A stretch of DNA of 46,354 nucleotides from Variovorax sp. KK3 (GTDB taxonomy: Bacteria > Pseudomonadota > Gammaproteobacteria > Burkholderiales > Burkholderiaceae_C): assembly GCF_001984055.1 (NCBI RefSeq), contig NZ_LYVO01000058.1:1-46354 (forward strand). The letters are read 5' to 3'. The notes beneath the pieces were generated by a model, which worked only from the letters and a program-made list of their open reading frames with translations, was not told the DNA's origin and ran no database searches. This document shows positions 25,125-33,146 of the stretch, piece after piece. Positions within the stretch are counted from its first letter, which is position 1; every line of letters begins with the position of its first letter. The position numbers were made by a program, and so were the translations under genes.

Positions 25125-26936
25125 TTATGCCGCGATCGTCCCCTGGAACCCCGGGTCGACCTCCGGCAGCCAGGCCTTCGGAATCTGCACCGGATGCGTC
25201 AGCGCGATCTGGCTGAAGGTCTTGCCCAGCGGATCGTTGCGCAGCGATGCCGCGCCGCCGCCGCCGAGCGCTTCGTCGAGCACGTAGTTGTAGGCATGGA
25301 TGCCCGGCACCTCGTAGCGGTGCACGCGGCCCTTGGCCAGGTGCTCGAACCAGCTTCGCATGGCCGACTCGGTCAGCTGTGCGCCGATGGCTGCGGCGAA
25401 GCGCGGCGCGCGGGCAATGATCGCGAGATGCGCGCGGTCGCCCTTGTCGCCGCTGCGCGCGACCGCGATCGCCGACAGCGGCACGGTCACGGTCTCGCCC
25501 GCAGGCACGGCAGCGTGCGAAAACCGCGTGCCGTCGGCCGGCACGAACGCGTCGGCCGACGATGCCGGCGCGACCTCGCTGCGCTCTTTGTCGATCACGA
25601 AGCTCACCGGCACGCGCGACTTCGGCCACAGGAACGAGAACAGCCGGAAGATCGGCGTCGGCTTCTGGCGGCCGCTGAAGCCGGTCGTGCCGGGCGCGCC
25701 GGCGATGCCCATCGGCGCGATTTCGCTCGCCACGATTTCGAGCGCCTTGGCGTTGTCGTGATGGACGGCCAGGCGCACCACCACTTCGCGCGCATCGGCT
25801 TTGGCATGGGCGCCGAACGAAGGCTGCTCGCTGCCGAGCACCTCGATGTTGACGCGCTTGAAGTCGCCGTGTCCGGCCTCGGCCATGACCCGCCGCGCGC
25901 GCGTGACGATGGCGTCCATGGCGCGCCGGCCCATCGCCACCGCATCGTGGCCGACGAAGGTCAGCGTGGTCGACAGGCGATAGCCGTCGAGCCAGGTGCC
26001 GCTGACCTTGTAGGTCGGTGTCGGCGCCCGTCCGCGCGCACCCTGCACGCGCACGCGGTTGTCGCCGGCCTGTTCGAGCGTCACCGACGTGAAGTCGCAG
26101 GTCACGTCGGGCAGCAGGTAGTTGGCCGGGTCGGTCACCTCGTAGAGCATCTGCTCGGAGACGACCAGCGGCGTGATGAGCCCGCCCGTGCCCGCCGGCT
26201 TGCACAGCACGAAGCTGCCGTCGGCTTGGCACTCGGCGATCGGGTAGCCCATGTCTTCCCAGCCCGGCACCTTCCACCAATCGGTGAACAGGCCGCCCGT
26301 GGTCTGCGTCGTGCATTCGAGGATGTGGCCGACCAGGCTGCCCGCGGCGAGGCGGTCGTAGTCCTCGGGCTTCCAGTCGAAGCGATGGATCAGCGCCGCC
26401 AGCGCGAGCGCGCTGTCGGCGCAGCGGCCGGTGATCACCACCTCCGCGCCCTGGCGCAGCGCCTGCACGATCGGGAACGCGCCGAGGTAGGCGTTCATGC
26501 TCGTCAGGCCCTCGGGCAGCGGCGCGTTCGAGAAGGCTTCGCGCACGCCCGCGGCGCTGACCTCCGCGCGATGCGGCAGCAGGTCGTCGCCTTCGATCAC
26601 GGCCACGCGCAACGGCACGCCGGCCGCGTCCGCGGCCACGCGCAAGGCCTGTGCGCAGGCTTGCGGATTCATGCCGCCGGCGTTGCTCAGCAGCAGGGTC
26701 TTGCGCTGCTTGAGCGTCTGCAAGTGCGGGCCCACGGCCTTGACGAAGTCGGTCGCATAGCCCATCTCGGCATTGCGGCTCTTCGCGCTGGCCATGATGG
26801 AGAGCGTGAGCTCGGCAAGGTAGTCGAACACCAGCACGTCGACGTCGCCGCGCCGGATCAGTTGTTCGACGCCCTTGTTGCTGTCGCCCCAGAAGGCGCT
26901 GGCGCCGCCGATTCGCAGCGTGTTCTCGTTGGCCAT
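25125..26936 (-). CDS. AtuA family protein (DUF1446, acyclic terpene utilisation type)
   Basis: A 603-residue two-domain protein. Residues 1 to about 455 form the DUF1446/AtuA domain: LRIGGASAFWGDSN at the N-terminus, LVFDYLAELTLSIMA, SNAGGMNP and GRCADSALALAALIHRFDW. The C-terminal part (from about 490, IAVARSGDKGDRAHLAIIARA) is the AtuA-like ferredoxin-fold domain, sometimes a separate gene. The family is named for the Pseudomonas citronellol/geraniol pathway, where AtuA's chemical role is not established. Here no geranyl-CoA carboxylase genes are nearby, so another substrate is likely. A GTG two bases outside this frame call (26939) is an alternative start; ATG 26936 has AAAGGA upstream. 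Confidence 0.85.
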   Translation of the reverse strand: MANENTLRIGGASAFWGDSNKGVEQLIRRGDVDVLVFDYLAELTLSIMASAKSRNAEMGYATDFVKAVGPHLQTLKQRKTLLLSNAGGMNPQACAQALRVAADAAGVPLRVAVIEGDDLLPHRAEVSAAGVREAFSNAPLPEGLTSMNAYLGAFPIVQALRQGAEVVITGRCADSALALAALIHRFDWKPEDYDRLAAGSLVGHILECTTQTTGGLFTDWWKVPGWEDMGYPIAECQADGSFVLCKPAGTGGLITPLVVSEQMLYEVTDPANYLLPDVTCDFTSVTLEQAGDNRVRVQGARGRAPTPTYKVSGTWLDGYRLSTTLTFVGHDAVAMGRRAMDAIVTRARRVMAEAGHGDFKRVNIEVLGSEQPSFGAHAKADAREVVVRLAVHHDNAKALEIVASEIAPMGIAGAPGTTGFSGRQKPTPIFRLFSFLWPKSRVPVSFVIDKERSEVAPASSADAFVPADGTRFSHAAVPAGETVTVPLSAIAVARSGDKGDRAHLAIIARAPRFAAAIGAQLTESAMRSWFEHLAKGRVHRYEVPGIHAYNYVLDEALGGGGAASLRNDPLGKTFSQIALTHPVQIPKAWLPEVDPGFQGTIAA

Positions 26937-26994
26937 CACGGTCCTTTCAATGCATGGTCTTTCGAGATCGAAGTTTCCTTGTTAGCATAACGTC

Positions 26995-27009
26995 CTGTCA
27001 ATAGTACTT
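26995..27009 (-). promoter_or_regulatory. Shared motif AAGTACTATTGACAG (minus-strand copy)
   Basis: An exact 15-base copy on the minus strand in the 108-base gap between the divergent AtuA-family gene and the succinyl-CoA-synthetase-like genes. It could control both. For the minus direction its TTGACA lacks a good -10 at standard spacing; for the plus direction the motif would overlap a weak -10 (TAGTAC after TTGTTA at 17 bases). An operator role therefore fits better than a simple promoter element. Confidence 0.6.
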
Positions 27010-27044
27010 CTCGAACTTCCATCGACCATGAGACACGTCGCGGC

Positions 27045-27941
27045 ATGGCCATCCTGCTGAACTCCGAGACCCGCGTGCTCGCGGTCAACGCCACGGGTGC
27101 CTACGGCGGCGGGCAGGTGCGCGCGATGCGCGGCTTCGGCACACAGGTGGTCGCGCACGTCGCACCGGGCCGCCGCGGCGAGATCGACGGGCTGCCGGTG
27201 TTCGACACCATCGCAGCGGCAGTGCAGGCCACACAGGCGACGGCCGCCGCGGTCTTCACCCCGGCGGCGGGCGTGCGCGATTCGATCGACGAGGCGGCGC
27301 GCGTGGGGCTGAAGCTGGTCTTCGCGGCAGCGGAGTTCGTGCCCGTGCACGACGTGCTTCGCGCTGCGCAGCGGGCACGCGAGGCCGGTTGCTGGCTCGT
27401 CGGCCCCAATTCGAGCGGCATGGCATCGCCCGGGCAGGCCGTGCTCGGCGCCATCCCGCCGGGCATGACGCTGCCGGGCCGCATCGGCGTCATCGGCCGC
27501 AGCGGCACGCTCACCATGAATGTCTGCCGCGCGCTGAGCCTCGCCGGGCTGGGCCAGAGTTCGGTCGTGCACATCGGCGGCGACGTGGTGTGCGGGCGCA
27601 ATCCGCACGAATGGCTCGGCCTCTTCGCGGCCGATGCGCAGACCGACCTGGTGGTCTACCTGGGCGAACCGGGCGGCACCAAGGAGTACGCGATGCTCGA
27701 CGCGGTGCGCGAGGCCGGCAAGCCGGTCGTGGCATTGGTGGTCGGGCGCCACGTGCCGCCGGCCCGCCGCATGGGCCATGCCGGTGCGATGGTGGGCAGC
27801 GCGCGCGAAACAGCCGGCGCCAAGATCGAAGCGCTCGCGGGTGCGGGCGCGCACGTGGCGAAGTCGCCCGCCGAGGTGGTCGAGATCGCGGCACGGCTGT
27901 TGCGCCGGCCTGTCCAGCGTGCGATGGAGTCGTTCGCATGA
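27045..27941 (+). CDS. Succinyl-CoA synthetase alpha-like subunit (acid:CoA ligase)
   Basis: A 298-residue SucD homologue, the CoA-binding and phosphohistidine subunit of an NDP-forming acyl-CoA synthetase. The Rossmann-like start reads LAVNATGAYGGGQV, the active histidine is His245 (RRMGHAGAMVG), and Glu208 lies in LGEPGGTKEY. GPNSSGMASPG replaces the usual GPNCPG--TPGE. Length is close to E. coli SucD. No strong ribosome site precedes ATG 27045. It is coupled by ATGA to the beta subunit. Its place among catabolic genes argues for activation of a pathway acid, not the TCA cycle enzyme. Confidence 0.85.
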   Translation: MAILLNSETRVLAVNATGAYGGGQVRAMRGFGTQVVAHVAPGRRGEIDGLPVFDTIAAAVQATQATAAAVFTPAAGVRDSIDEAARVGLKLVFAAAEFVPVHDVLRAAQRAREAGCWLVGPNSSGMASPGQAVLGAIPPGMTLPGRIGVIGRSGTLTMNVCRALSLAGLGQSSVVHIGGDVVCGRNPHEWLGLFAADAQTDLVVYLGEPGGTKEYAMLDAVREAGKPVVALVVGRHVPPARRMGHAGAMVGSARETAGAKIEALAGAGAHVAKSPAEVVEIAARLLRRPVQRAMESFA

Positions 27942-29137
27942 ACCTCGTCGAGTTCGAAGCCAAGGCCTTGTTGCACCGCGCCGGCCTGCCGGTGCCTGCC
28001 GGTGCCGTGGCCGACGAATCCACGTGCATTGCAATCCAGGCGCCTTGCGTGCTCAAGGCCCAGATCGCGGAGGGCGGACGCGGCAAGCGCGGGTTGATCA
28101 TCCCCGTGCCCACCGGCGACGACGGCGCATCGCAGCTGGCGCTGTTGCGCGACCGCATGCGGGCCCTGGGGCACGACGCGCCGCACGTGCTGGTGGAGCA
28201 AGCCATCGCGTCCACGCGCGAGTTCTACGTGTGCTGGCGCATCGACGACGTGGCGCAGGACCATGTCTTGCAGTTCTCGATGCACGGCGGCGTCGAGGTC
28301 GAATCGCAGGCCCACACGCTGCACGCCTTTCACGTCGCGCCTTGCCACGTGCCGGCCGCGCACGAGTTCCTGCACTTCTTCGCGCAGGCCGGCGTCGAGG
28401 GCCGCACCTTGGGCGCGCTGTGTCGCTTCGCCGCGGCGAGCTGGCGCGTGTTCGTGCACGAAGATGCCGAGCTGCTCGAGATCAATCCGCTGGCCGTGCT
28501 GGCCTCGGGCGAGGTGATCGCGCTCGACGCCAAGCTGGTGCTCGACGACAACGCATCGCCGCGCCACCGCGACTGGCCGTCGCTCCATTCGGCGCGCCTC
28601 GCGGATCGACAGGCCACGGCGCTCGAACGGCGCGCCGCCGCCAACGGCTTCGCGTTCGTGGAACTCGACGGCGAGATCGCGATGCTCGCCGGCGGCGCGG
28701 GCATCGGCATGGCCATCCTCGACATCCTGGCAGACGCCGGCATGCCGGCGGCGAACTTCGCCGATGCCTCCGGCGGCAGCGGCGCAAACGTGTTCGAGAC
28801 GCTGGGCCGCATCACCTTCGAGCGCGCCGACCGGCCGGACGTGAGCGCGATCCTGATGTACTTCACGCTGGCCGCCACGTCGGTGGCGACGGTGGTGAAG
28901 GGCGTCATGGCGCTGCTCGATGCCGGCGCGCCGCCCAAGCCGCTGGTGATCGGCCTGCTGTGCTCGGGCGCCGGCGAACGCGAGATGACTTTCGCACAGG
29001 CCCGTGACGCCTTCGCGGCGCGCGGCCTGCGCTGCGAGCCCGGCCTCCCCGAGGCCTTGGCGGCGCTTGCACAGGTGCGCCTGGCGCGCCGGGGCACGAC
29101 CGACCCTGCAACCCCACACGACGGAGCGAACCGATGA
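27938..29137 (+). CDS. Succinyl-CoA synthetase beta-like subunit (ATP-grasp)
   Basis: A 399-residue SucC homologue with the N-terminal ATP-grasp domain (EFEAKALLHRAGLPVPAG, LKAQIAEGGRGKRGL) and a metal/nucleotide region LLEINPLAVLASG. The C-terminal CoA-ligase domain includes FADASGGSGANVFETLG. Start and stop both overlap neighbours as ATGA (27938-27941 and 29134-29137), so alpha, beta and the crotonase gene are one translationally coupled unit. Together with the alpha subunit it should form an acyl-CoA from an acid and a nucleoside triphosphate; the acid may be a dicarboxylate or branched acid. Confidence 0.85.
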   Translation: MNLVEFEAKALLHRAGLPVPAGAVADESTCIAIQAPCVLKAQIAEGGRGKRGLIIPVPTGDDGASQLALLRDRMRALGHDAPHVLVEQAIASTREFYVCWRIDDVAQDHVLQFSMHGGVEVESQAHTLHAFHVAPCHVPAAHEFLHFFAQAGVEGRTLGALCRFAAASWRVFVHEDAELLEINPLAVLASGEVIALDAKLVLDDNASPRHRDWPSLHSARLADRQATALERRAAANGFAFVELDGEIAMLAGGAGIGMAILDILADAGMPAANFADASGGSGANVFETLGRITFERADRPDVSAILMYFTLAATSVATVVKGVMALLDAGAPPKPLVIGLLCSGAGEREMTFAQARDAFAARGLRCEPGLPEALAALAQVRLARRGTTDPATPHDGANR

Positions 29138-29952
29138 GCACAGAGAACTGGATCAAGGACAAGGAAGGCAGCCTCGCAGGCGGCGACCTGCTGGCGGCAT
29201 GCGAAGGCGGCGTGCTTCGCCTCACGCTCAATCGGCCGCAGCGCCGCAACGCGCTCACCGACGCCGTGCTGCTCGGGCTGCGCGATGCCTTCGCGGTGGC
29301 CGGCAAGGACACGACGCTGCGTGCCATCGTCCTCACGGGCGCCGGCGATAAAGCCTTCTGCGCAGGCGCGGATCTGACGCCCGGCGACACGCCATTCCAG
29401 CCCGACTTCGCGCGCCTGACCCTGCCGATGGCCGACCTGATGCGCGCGGCGCACGACTGCCACGTGCCGATCATCGGCCGCATCAACGGCGTGTGCATGG
29501 CGGGCGGCATGGGCCTCTTCGGCCTGTGCGACATGGCCATCGCGGTGGAAGAGGCGCGCTTCGGCATGCCCGAGGTCAAGGTCGGCATCTTCCCGATGCA
29601 GATCCTCAACGTGCTGCGCGATCTGATCCCGCCGCGCTTTCTCAACGAGATGTGCATGACCGGACAGCCCATCGATGCCGCGACCGCGTTCTCGATCGGC
29701 TTGCTCAACAGGGTCGTGCCGGCCGCGCAGCTCGACGCCACGGTCGACAAGCTCGTGCAAGACCTGCTGGCCGTGTCGCCGATGGCCGTGCGGCGCGGCA
29801 AGTACGCGCTGCGCGCGGTCGAATCGATGGCGTTCGCGGAGCGCGTGGCCTTCACCGAGACGGCCATCAGCGCGATGATCCAGACGCAGGATGCCCGCGA
29901 GGGGCTGGCCGCCTTCAACGAGAAGCGGCCGCCGCAGTGGAAGAACCGCTGA
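29134..29952 (+). CDS. Enoyl-CoA hydratase/isomerase (crotonase) family protein
   Basis: A 272-residue crotonase-fold protein. The oxyanion-hole segments are KAFCAGADL and INGVCMAGGMGL. Compared with rat mitochondrial crotonase, Glu164 is kept as Glu147 (FGMPEVKVG) but the position of Glu144 is Gly127 (GGMGL instead of GGCEL). Classical hydratases use both glutamates, so this enzyme may be an isomerase, a hydrolase or a one-glutamate hydratase. The start overlaps the beta subunit stop. It ends 33 bases before the convergent GntR gene. Confidence 0.88.
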   Translation: MSTENWIKDKEGSLAGGDLLAACEGGVLRLTLNRPQRRNALTDAVLLGLRDAFAVAGKDTTLRAIVLTGAGDKAFCAGADLTPGDTPFQPDFARLTLPMADLMRAAHDCHVPIIGRINGVCMAGGMGLFGLCDMAIAVEEARFGMPEVKVGIFPMQILNVLRDLIPPRFLNEMCMTGQPIDAATAFSIGLLNRVVPAAQLDATVDKLVQDLLAVSPMAVRRGKYALRAVESMAFAERVAFTETAISAMIQTQDAREGLAAFNEKRPPQWKNR

Positions 29953-29985
29953 GGCCTGCTTTTGCGCAGAGTCGTTCGGCGGCGC

Positions 29986-30750
29986 TCAGCCGGCCTTGAT
30001 CATCTCGGTGGTGTCCCGCTCGATGCCGAAGCGGTCGCTGCGGAAGGTCAGCAGCGCGTAGTAGAGGATGTCGCCCTTGGCGTCGAGGAACACGCGCCGG
30101 ATGCGCGCGACGGGCGCCGACAGCGGGCACTTGAGGAATTGCGACTCGTCGAGATCGGCCGCGCCCACGGTGACGCGTTCATGGCAGCGGTGCAGCGCGC
30201 CGCGCGACTTGTCGCGCACCAGGCGCGCGATCTTCACCTGCTCTTCGCCCACCTTGCCGAAGCGCTTGTAGATCGGCAGCGAAATGAAATGGGTCGACGC
30301 CGAGTAGGGCTCGCCGCTTTCGAAGTCGATCTTGCGCACGCGCATGTAGGCGCCGCGTGCCTTGCCCAGGTAGGGGTCGCCCAGGTAGGTCTCGGGCACC
30401 TCGTCGCGGCTGATGATGGTGATCTCGTACTGCGGCGTGACCGACGACACCATGTTGATCGACAGGAACAGCGGGTTCTTGTCTTCGGCCGGCGTGTAGG
30501 TCACGTGGGTGCGGCGGCCACGCTGGCTGGACACCAGCCCTTCCTTCATGAGGATCTGCATCGCCTGGCGAACGGTGACGCGCGCCACGTTGAAGTCGGC
30601 GGCCAGTTCCTCGAGCGTGGGAATCTCCTCGCCATTGGGCCAGGCCCCGCTTTTCACGCGCTCGCGCAGGATGCCCGCAAGCTGCGCATAGAGCGTCACC
30701 GGCCCGGGCTCGAGACGATAGGAGGGAGTCTGATGGGGGGATGCCGGCAT
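29986..30750 (-). CDS. GntR family regulator with UTRA domain (copy 1)
   Basis: A HutC-subfamily GntR regulator of about 254 residues. The N-terminal winged HTH (about 18-85) reads VTLYAQLAGILRERV, EEIPTLEELAADFNVARVTVRQAMQIL and SSQRGRRTHVT; the UTRA effector domain follows (about 105-245, with YMRVRKIDFESGEPY). The DNA-contacting part is nearly identical to that of copy 2 at 37645, so both may bind the same operators. ATG 30750 is chosen; ATG 30777 is an alternative and neither has a clear ribosome site. It is divergent from the Bug gene at 30856, with a motif copy between. Probably a repressor relieved by a pathway acid or CoA ester. Confidence 0.88.
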   Translation of the reverse strand: MPASPHQTPSYRLEPGPVTLYAQLAGILRERVKSGAWPNGEEIPTLEELAADFNVARVTVRQAMQILMKEGLVSSQRGRRTHVTYTPAEDKNPLFLSINMVSSVTPQYEITIISRDEVPETYLGDPYLGKARGAYMRVRKIDFESGEPYSASTHFISLPIYKRFGKVGEEQVKIARLVRDKSRGALHRCHERVTVGAADLDESQFLKCPLSAPVARIRRVFLDAKGDILYYALLTFRSDRFGIERDTTEMIKAG

Positions 30751-30812
30751 GGGTCGGATTCTAGAGGGGACATGCATCCTTGCCAGCTTCGCAGCCCGCC
30801 TGCAATCCGGCC

Positions 30813-30848
30813 AAGGCCCATTGACGGTACCTTGGGATCGACTAGATT
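30813..30848 (+). promoter_or_regulatory. Motif-like promoter AAGGCCCATTGACGG before the Bug gene
   Basis: AAGGCCCATTGACGG (30813-30827) resembles the island motif. Its TTGACG (30821-30826) is followed 16 bases later by TAGATT (30843-30848), the same -10 as upstream of the TRAP operon. The -10 ends only seven bases before ATG 30856, so a transcript from this promoter would be nearly leaderless. It lies between the GntR gene and the Bug gene and could also autoregulate gntR. Confidence 0.5.
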
Positions 30849-30855
30849 GCAGGCC

Positions 30856-31860
30856 ATGAATCGACATCGCGACGCCTTCGCTCTTCGCCGCTCCGCACTC
30901 GCGTCTGCATTCGCGTCCACCGTCGCCATGCTCGCGCTGGCCGCCATGCCTGCATGGGCACAAGACCCCGGCGCCCGCGTCGCGCGCATCGTCGTCGGCA
31001 GCGCGGCCGGCGCCAGCTCCGACACCGTCGCGCGCTTGCTGGCCGAGAGCTTCACGCGCACCCTGGGCCGCCATTTCATCGTCGACAACAAGCCGGGCGC
31101 GTCGAGCAACATCGCGGCCGACCTGGTCGCCAAGTCGCCACCGGACGGCAACCAGCTGCTCCTGATCTACAACGCGCATCCGGCCGTCGGCGCACTGTTT
31201 CCTCACCTGCCTTTCGACCCGATCAAGGACTTCCGATCGGTCGGCATGGTCGGCACCACGCCCTACGTGCTGGTGGCCACGCCGACACTACCGGGGCGCG
31301 ATCTCGGCGAAGCGCTGGCGCAGGCCAAGGCCGTCGGGAAGCCGTTGACCTTCGGCTCCACGGGCGCGGGGTCGCCGCAGCACCTGACCATGGAGCGCCT
31401 GCGCAAGGAATCGGGCGTGGACATCACCATGGTTCATTACAAGGGCGGCGCGCTGGCCGCCAACGACGTGATCGCCGGGCACGTGAACATGGCCCTGGCC
31501 ACGCCGAGCCTGGCCCTGCCGCAGCTCAAGGCCGGCCGCGTCAAGGCGCTGGCCGTGACCAGCGACAAGCGCCTGCCCGAGCTGCCGCAAGTGCCCACCG
31601 TGACCGAGGCAGGCATTCGCGGCTTCGTGTCGGTCGGCTGGTTCGCGCTGCTGCTACCGGCGGCGACGCCCGATGCCGTCGTGCAGCGCTACAACGATGC
31701 GCTCAACACGGCCCTGAGCAATGCGCCGTTCAAAGACCGCTTCGAGGCGCAAGGCATCACGCCGACCCCTGGCGCACCCGGGGTGCTCGACCGGCAGATG
31801 CAGGCCGACGCGAAGATCTGGACCCGGCTGATCAAGGAGCTGAACATCACGCCCGAGTGA
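30856..31860 (+). CDS. Bug/TctC family periplasmic binding protein
   Basis: A 334-residue Bug-family binding protein with a signal peptide (about 1-36, ending AMPAWAQ). Landmarks are FIVDNKPGASSNIAADLVAK, SPPDGNQLLL, LPFDPIKDF and VPTVTEAGIRGFVS. It closely resembles the Bug protein at 34172, with matching NKPGAS-NIAAD and VGMV-TTPY-LVATP blocks, so the two are paralogues. No TctA/TctB genes are nearby. The ATG is preceded by only a weak AGG. It is the first gene of a unit that probably continues to the acyl-CoA dehydrogenase, although a second promoter lies between. Confidence 0.9.
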   Translation: MNRHRDAFALRRSALASAFASTVAMLALAAMPAWAQDPGARVARIVVGSAAGASSDTVARLLAESFTRTLGRHFIVDNKPGASSNIAADLVAKSPPDGNQLLLIYNAHPAVGALFPHLPFDPIKDFRSVGMVGTTPYVLVATPTLPGRDLGEALAQAKAVGKPLTFGSTGAGSPQHLTMERLRKESGVDITMVHYKGGALAANDVIAGHVNMALATPSLALPQLKAGRVKALAVTSDKRLPELPQVPTVTEAGIRGFVSVGWFALLLPAATPDAVVQRYNDALNTALSNAPFKDRFEAQGITPTPGAPGVLDRQMQADAKIWTRLIKELNITPE

Positions 31861-31909
31861 TCTGCATTGCCCTCGCACAAGGGCACTCGAAGCGGCCGCC
31901 CGTCGAATA

Positions 31910-31945
31910 AAGCCGGTTGACTGGTCTTTAGGCTTACTCTATCCT
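31910..31945 (+). promoter_or_regulatory. Candidate promoter before the acyl-CoA dehydrogenase gene
   Basis: TTGACT (31917-31922) and TATCCT (31940-31945) are 17 bases apart. The bases ahead, AAGCCGG, are a weak version of the island motif, one base shorter. The spacer starts GGTCTTTAGGC, resembling GTTCTTTAAGACC at the equivalent place near 39852, a partial dyad of the kind HutC-type GntR proteins bind. Confidence 0.5.
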
Positions 31946-31976
31946 CAGGACAGTCAAACCTGCAGGAGAACCCGCG

Positions 31977-33146
31977 ATGCCCGGATTGGTCATGACGCCC
32001 TTGCGTCAACAGATTCATGACTCCGCCAAGAAGATCTGCGATCGATTCGACGATGCGTACTGGCTCGAACGCGACCTCAAGCACGAGTGGCCGGTGGCCT
32101 ACCACAACGCCGCCAAGGAAGCCGGCTGGCTCGGCATCACGATCCCCGAGGAGTACGGCGGCGCCGGCCTCGGCGTGACCGAGGCCGCCTTGCTGATGCA
32201 GGTGATCGGCGGCTCGGGTGGTGCGATCGCCGCCTGCTCGACCATCCAGGCCGGCGTGTTCGGCCCGCATGCCGTCACCGTGCACGGCACCGCCGAGCAG
32301 AAGCAGCGCATCCTGCCGCGGCTCGCCACCGGCCAGGACCAGGCCTGCTTCGGCGTCACCGAGCCCGACGCGGGCCTCAACACCACCGCCATCACCACGC
32401 GCGCCGTGCGCAAGGGCGACCGCTACATCGTCAACGGCCAGAAGGTGTGGACCTCGACCGCGCAGGTCGTCAACAAGATCATGCTGCTGGCCCGCACCAC
32501 ACCGCTGGAGGAATGCGCGCGGCCCACCGACGGTATGACACTCTTCTGCACCGACTTCGATCGCAAGGCGATCCAGGTGCAGGAGATCGAGAAGCTCGGC
32601 CGCGCCGCGGTCGATTCGAACTCCATCTACATCGAAGGCCTCGAGGTGCCGGTCGAAGACCGCATCGGCGAGGAAGGCAAGGGCTTCAAGGTGCTGCTCG
32701 ACAGCCTGAACCCCGAGCGCATCATCATCGCTGCCGAAGTGGTGGGGCTGGGCCGGCGGGCCTTGCGCAAGGCGGCCGAGTACGCGAAGGAACGCGTCGT
32801 GTTCGGCCGGCCCATCGGCAAGAACCAGTCGATCCAGCACCCGCTCGCGGAAAGCTGGATGGCGCTCGAGGCGGCCGACCTCATGACCTGGCACGCCGCC
32901 ACGCTCTACGATTCGGGCCAGCCCTGCGGCGCCGAGGCGAACACCGCGAAGTACCTCGCCGCCGAAGCCTCCTTCGACGCCTGCGACCGGGCGGTGCGCA
33001 CCCACGGCGGCTTCGGCTATGCCAAGGAATTCCACGTCGAGCGCTACCTGCGCGAGACCATCCTGCCGCGCATCGCGCCGGTCAGCCGCGAGATGATCCT
33101 GTGCTTCATCGCGGAGCGTGAGCTGGGCCTGCCCAAGTCCTACTGA
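31977..33146 (+). CDS. Acyl-CoA dehydrogenase
   Basis: A 389-residue FAD-dependent acyl-CoA dehydrogenase that introduces an alpha-beta double bond and passes electrons to ETF, whose beta gene begins at 46223. Conserved segments are ITIPEEYGGAGLG, CFGVTEPDAGLNTT (FAD contact), VVFGRPIGKNQSIQH and THGGFGYAKEFHVERYLRE. The usual C-terminal catalytic Glu of MCAD (YEGT region) is missing, while Glu247 in LNPERIII occupies the position of the catalytic Glu in isovaleryl-CoA and long-chain dehydrogenases. This suggests branched or bulky acyl-CoA substrates. AGGAG precedes ATG 31977. Its stop overlaps the next start by one base. Confidence 0.92.
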   Translation: MPGLVMTPLRQQIHDSAKKICDRFDDAYWLERDLKHEWPVAYHNAAKEAGWLGITIPEEYGGAGLGVTEAALLMQVIGGSGGAIAACSTIQAGVFGPHAVTVHGTAEQKQRILPRLATGQDQACFGVTEPDAGLNTTAITTRAVRKGDRYIVNGQKVWTSTAQVVNKIMLLARTTPLEECARPTDGMTLFCTDFDRKAIQVQEIEKLGRAAVDSNSIYIEGLEVPVEDRIGEEGKGFKVLLDSLNPERIIIAAEVVGLGRRALRKAAEYAKERVVFGRPIGKNQSIQHPLAESWMALEAADLMTWHAATLYDSGQPCGAEANTAKYLAAEASFDACDRAVRTHGGFGYAKEFHVERYLRETILPRIAPVSREMILCFIAERELGLPKSY

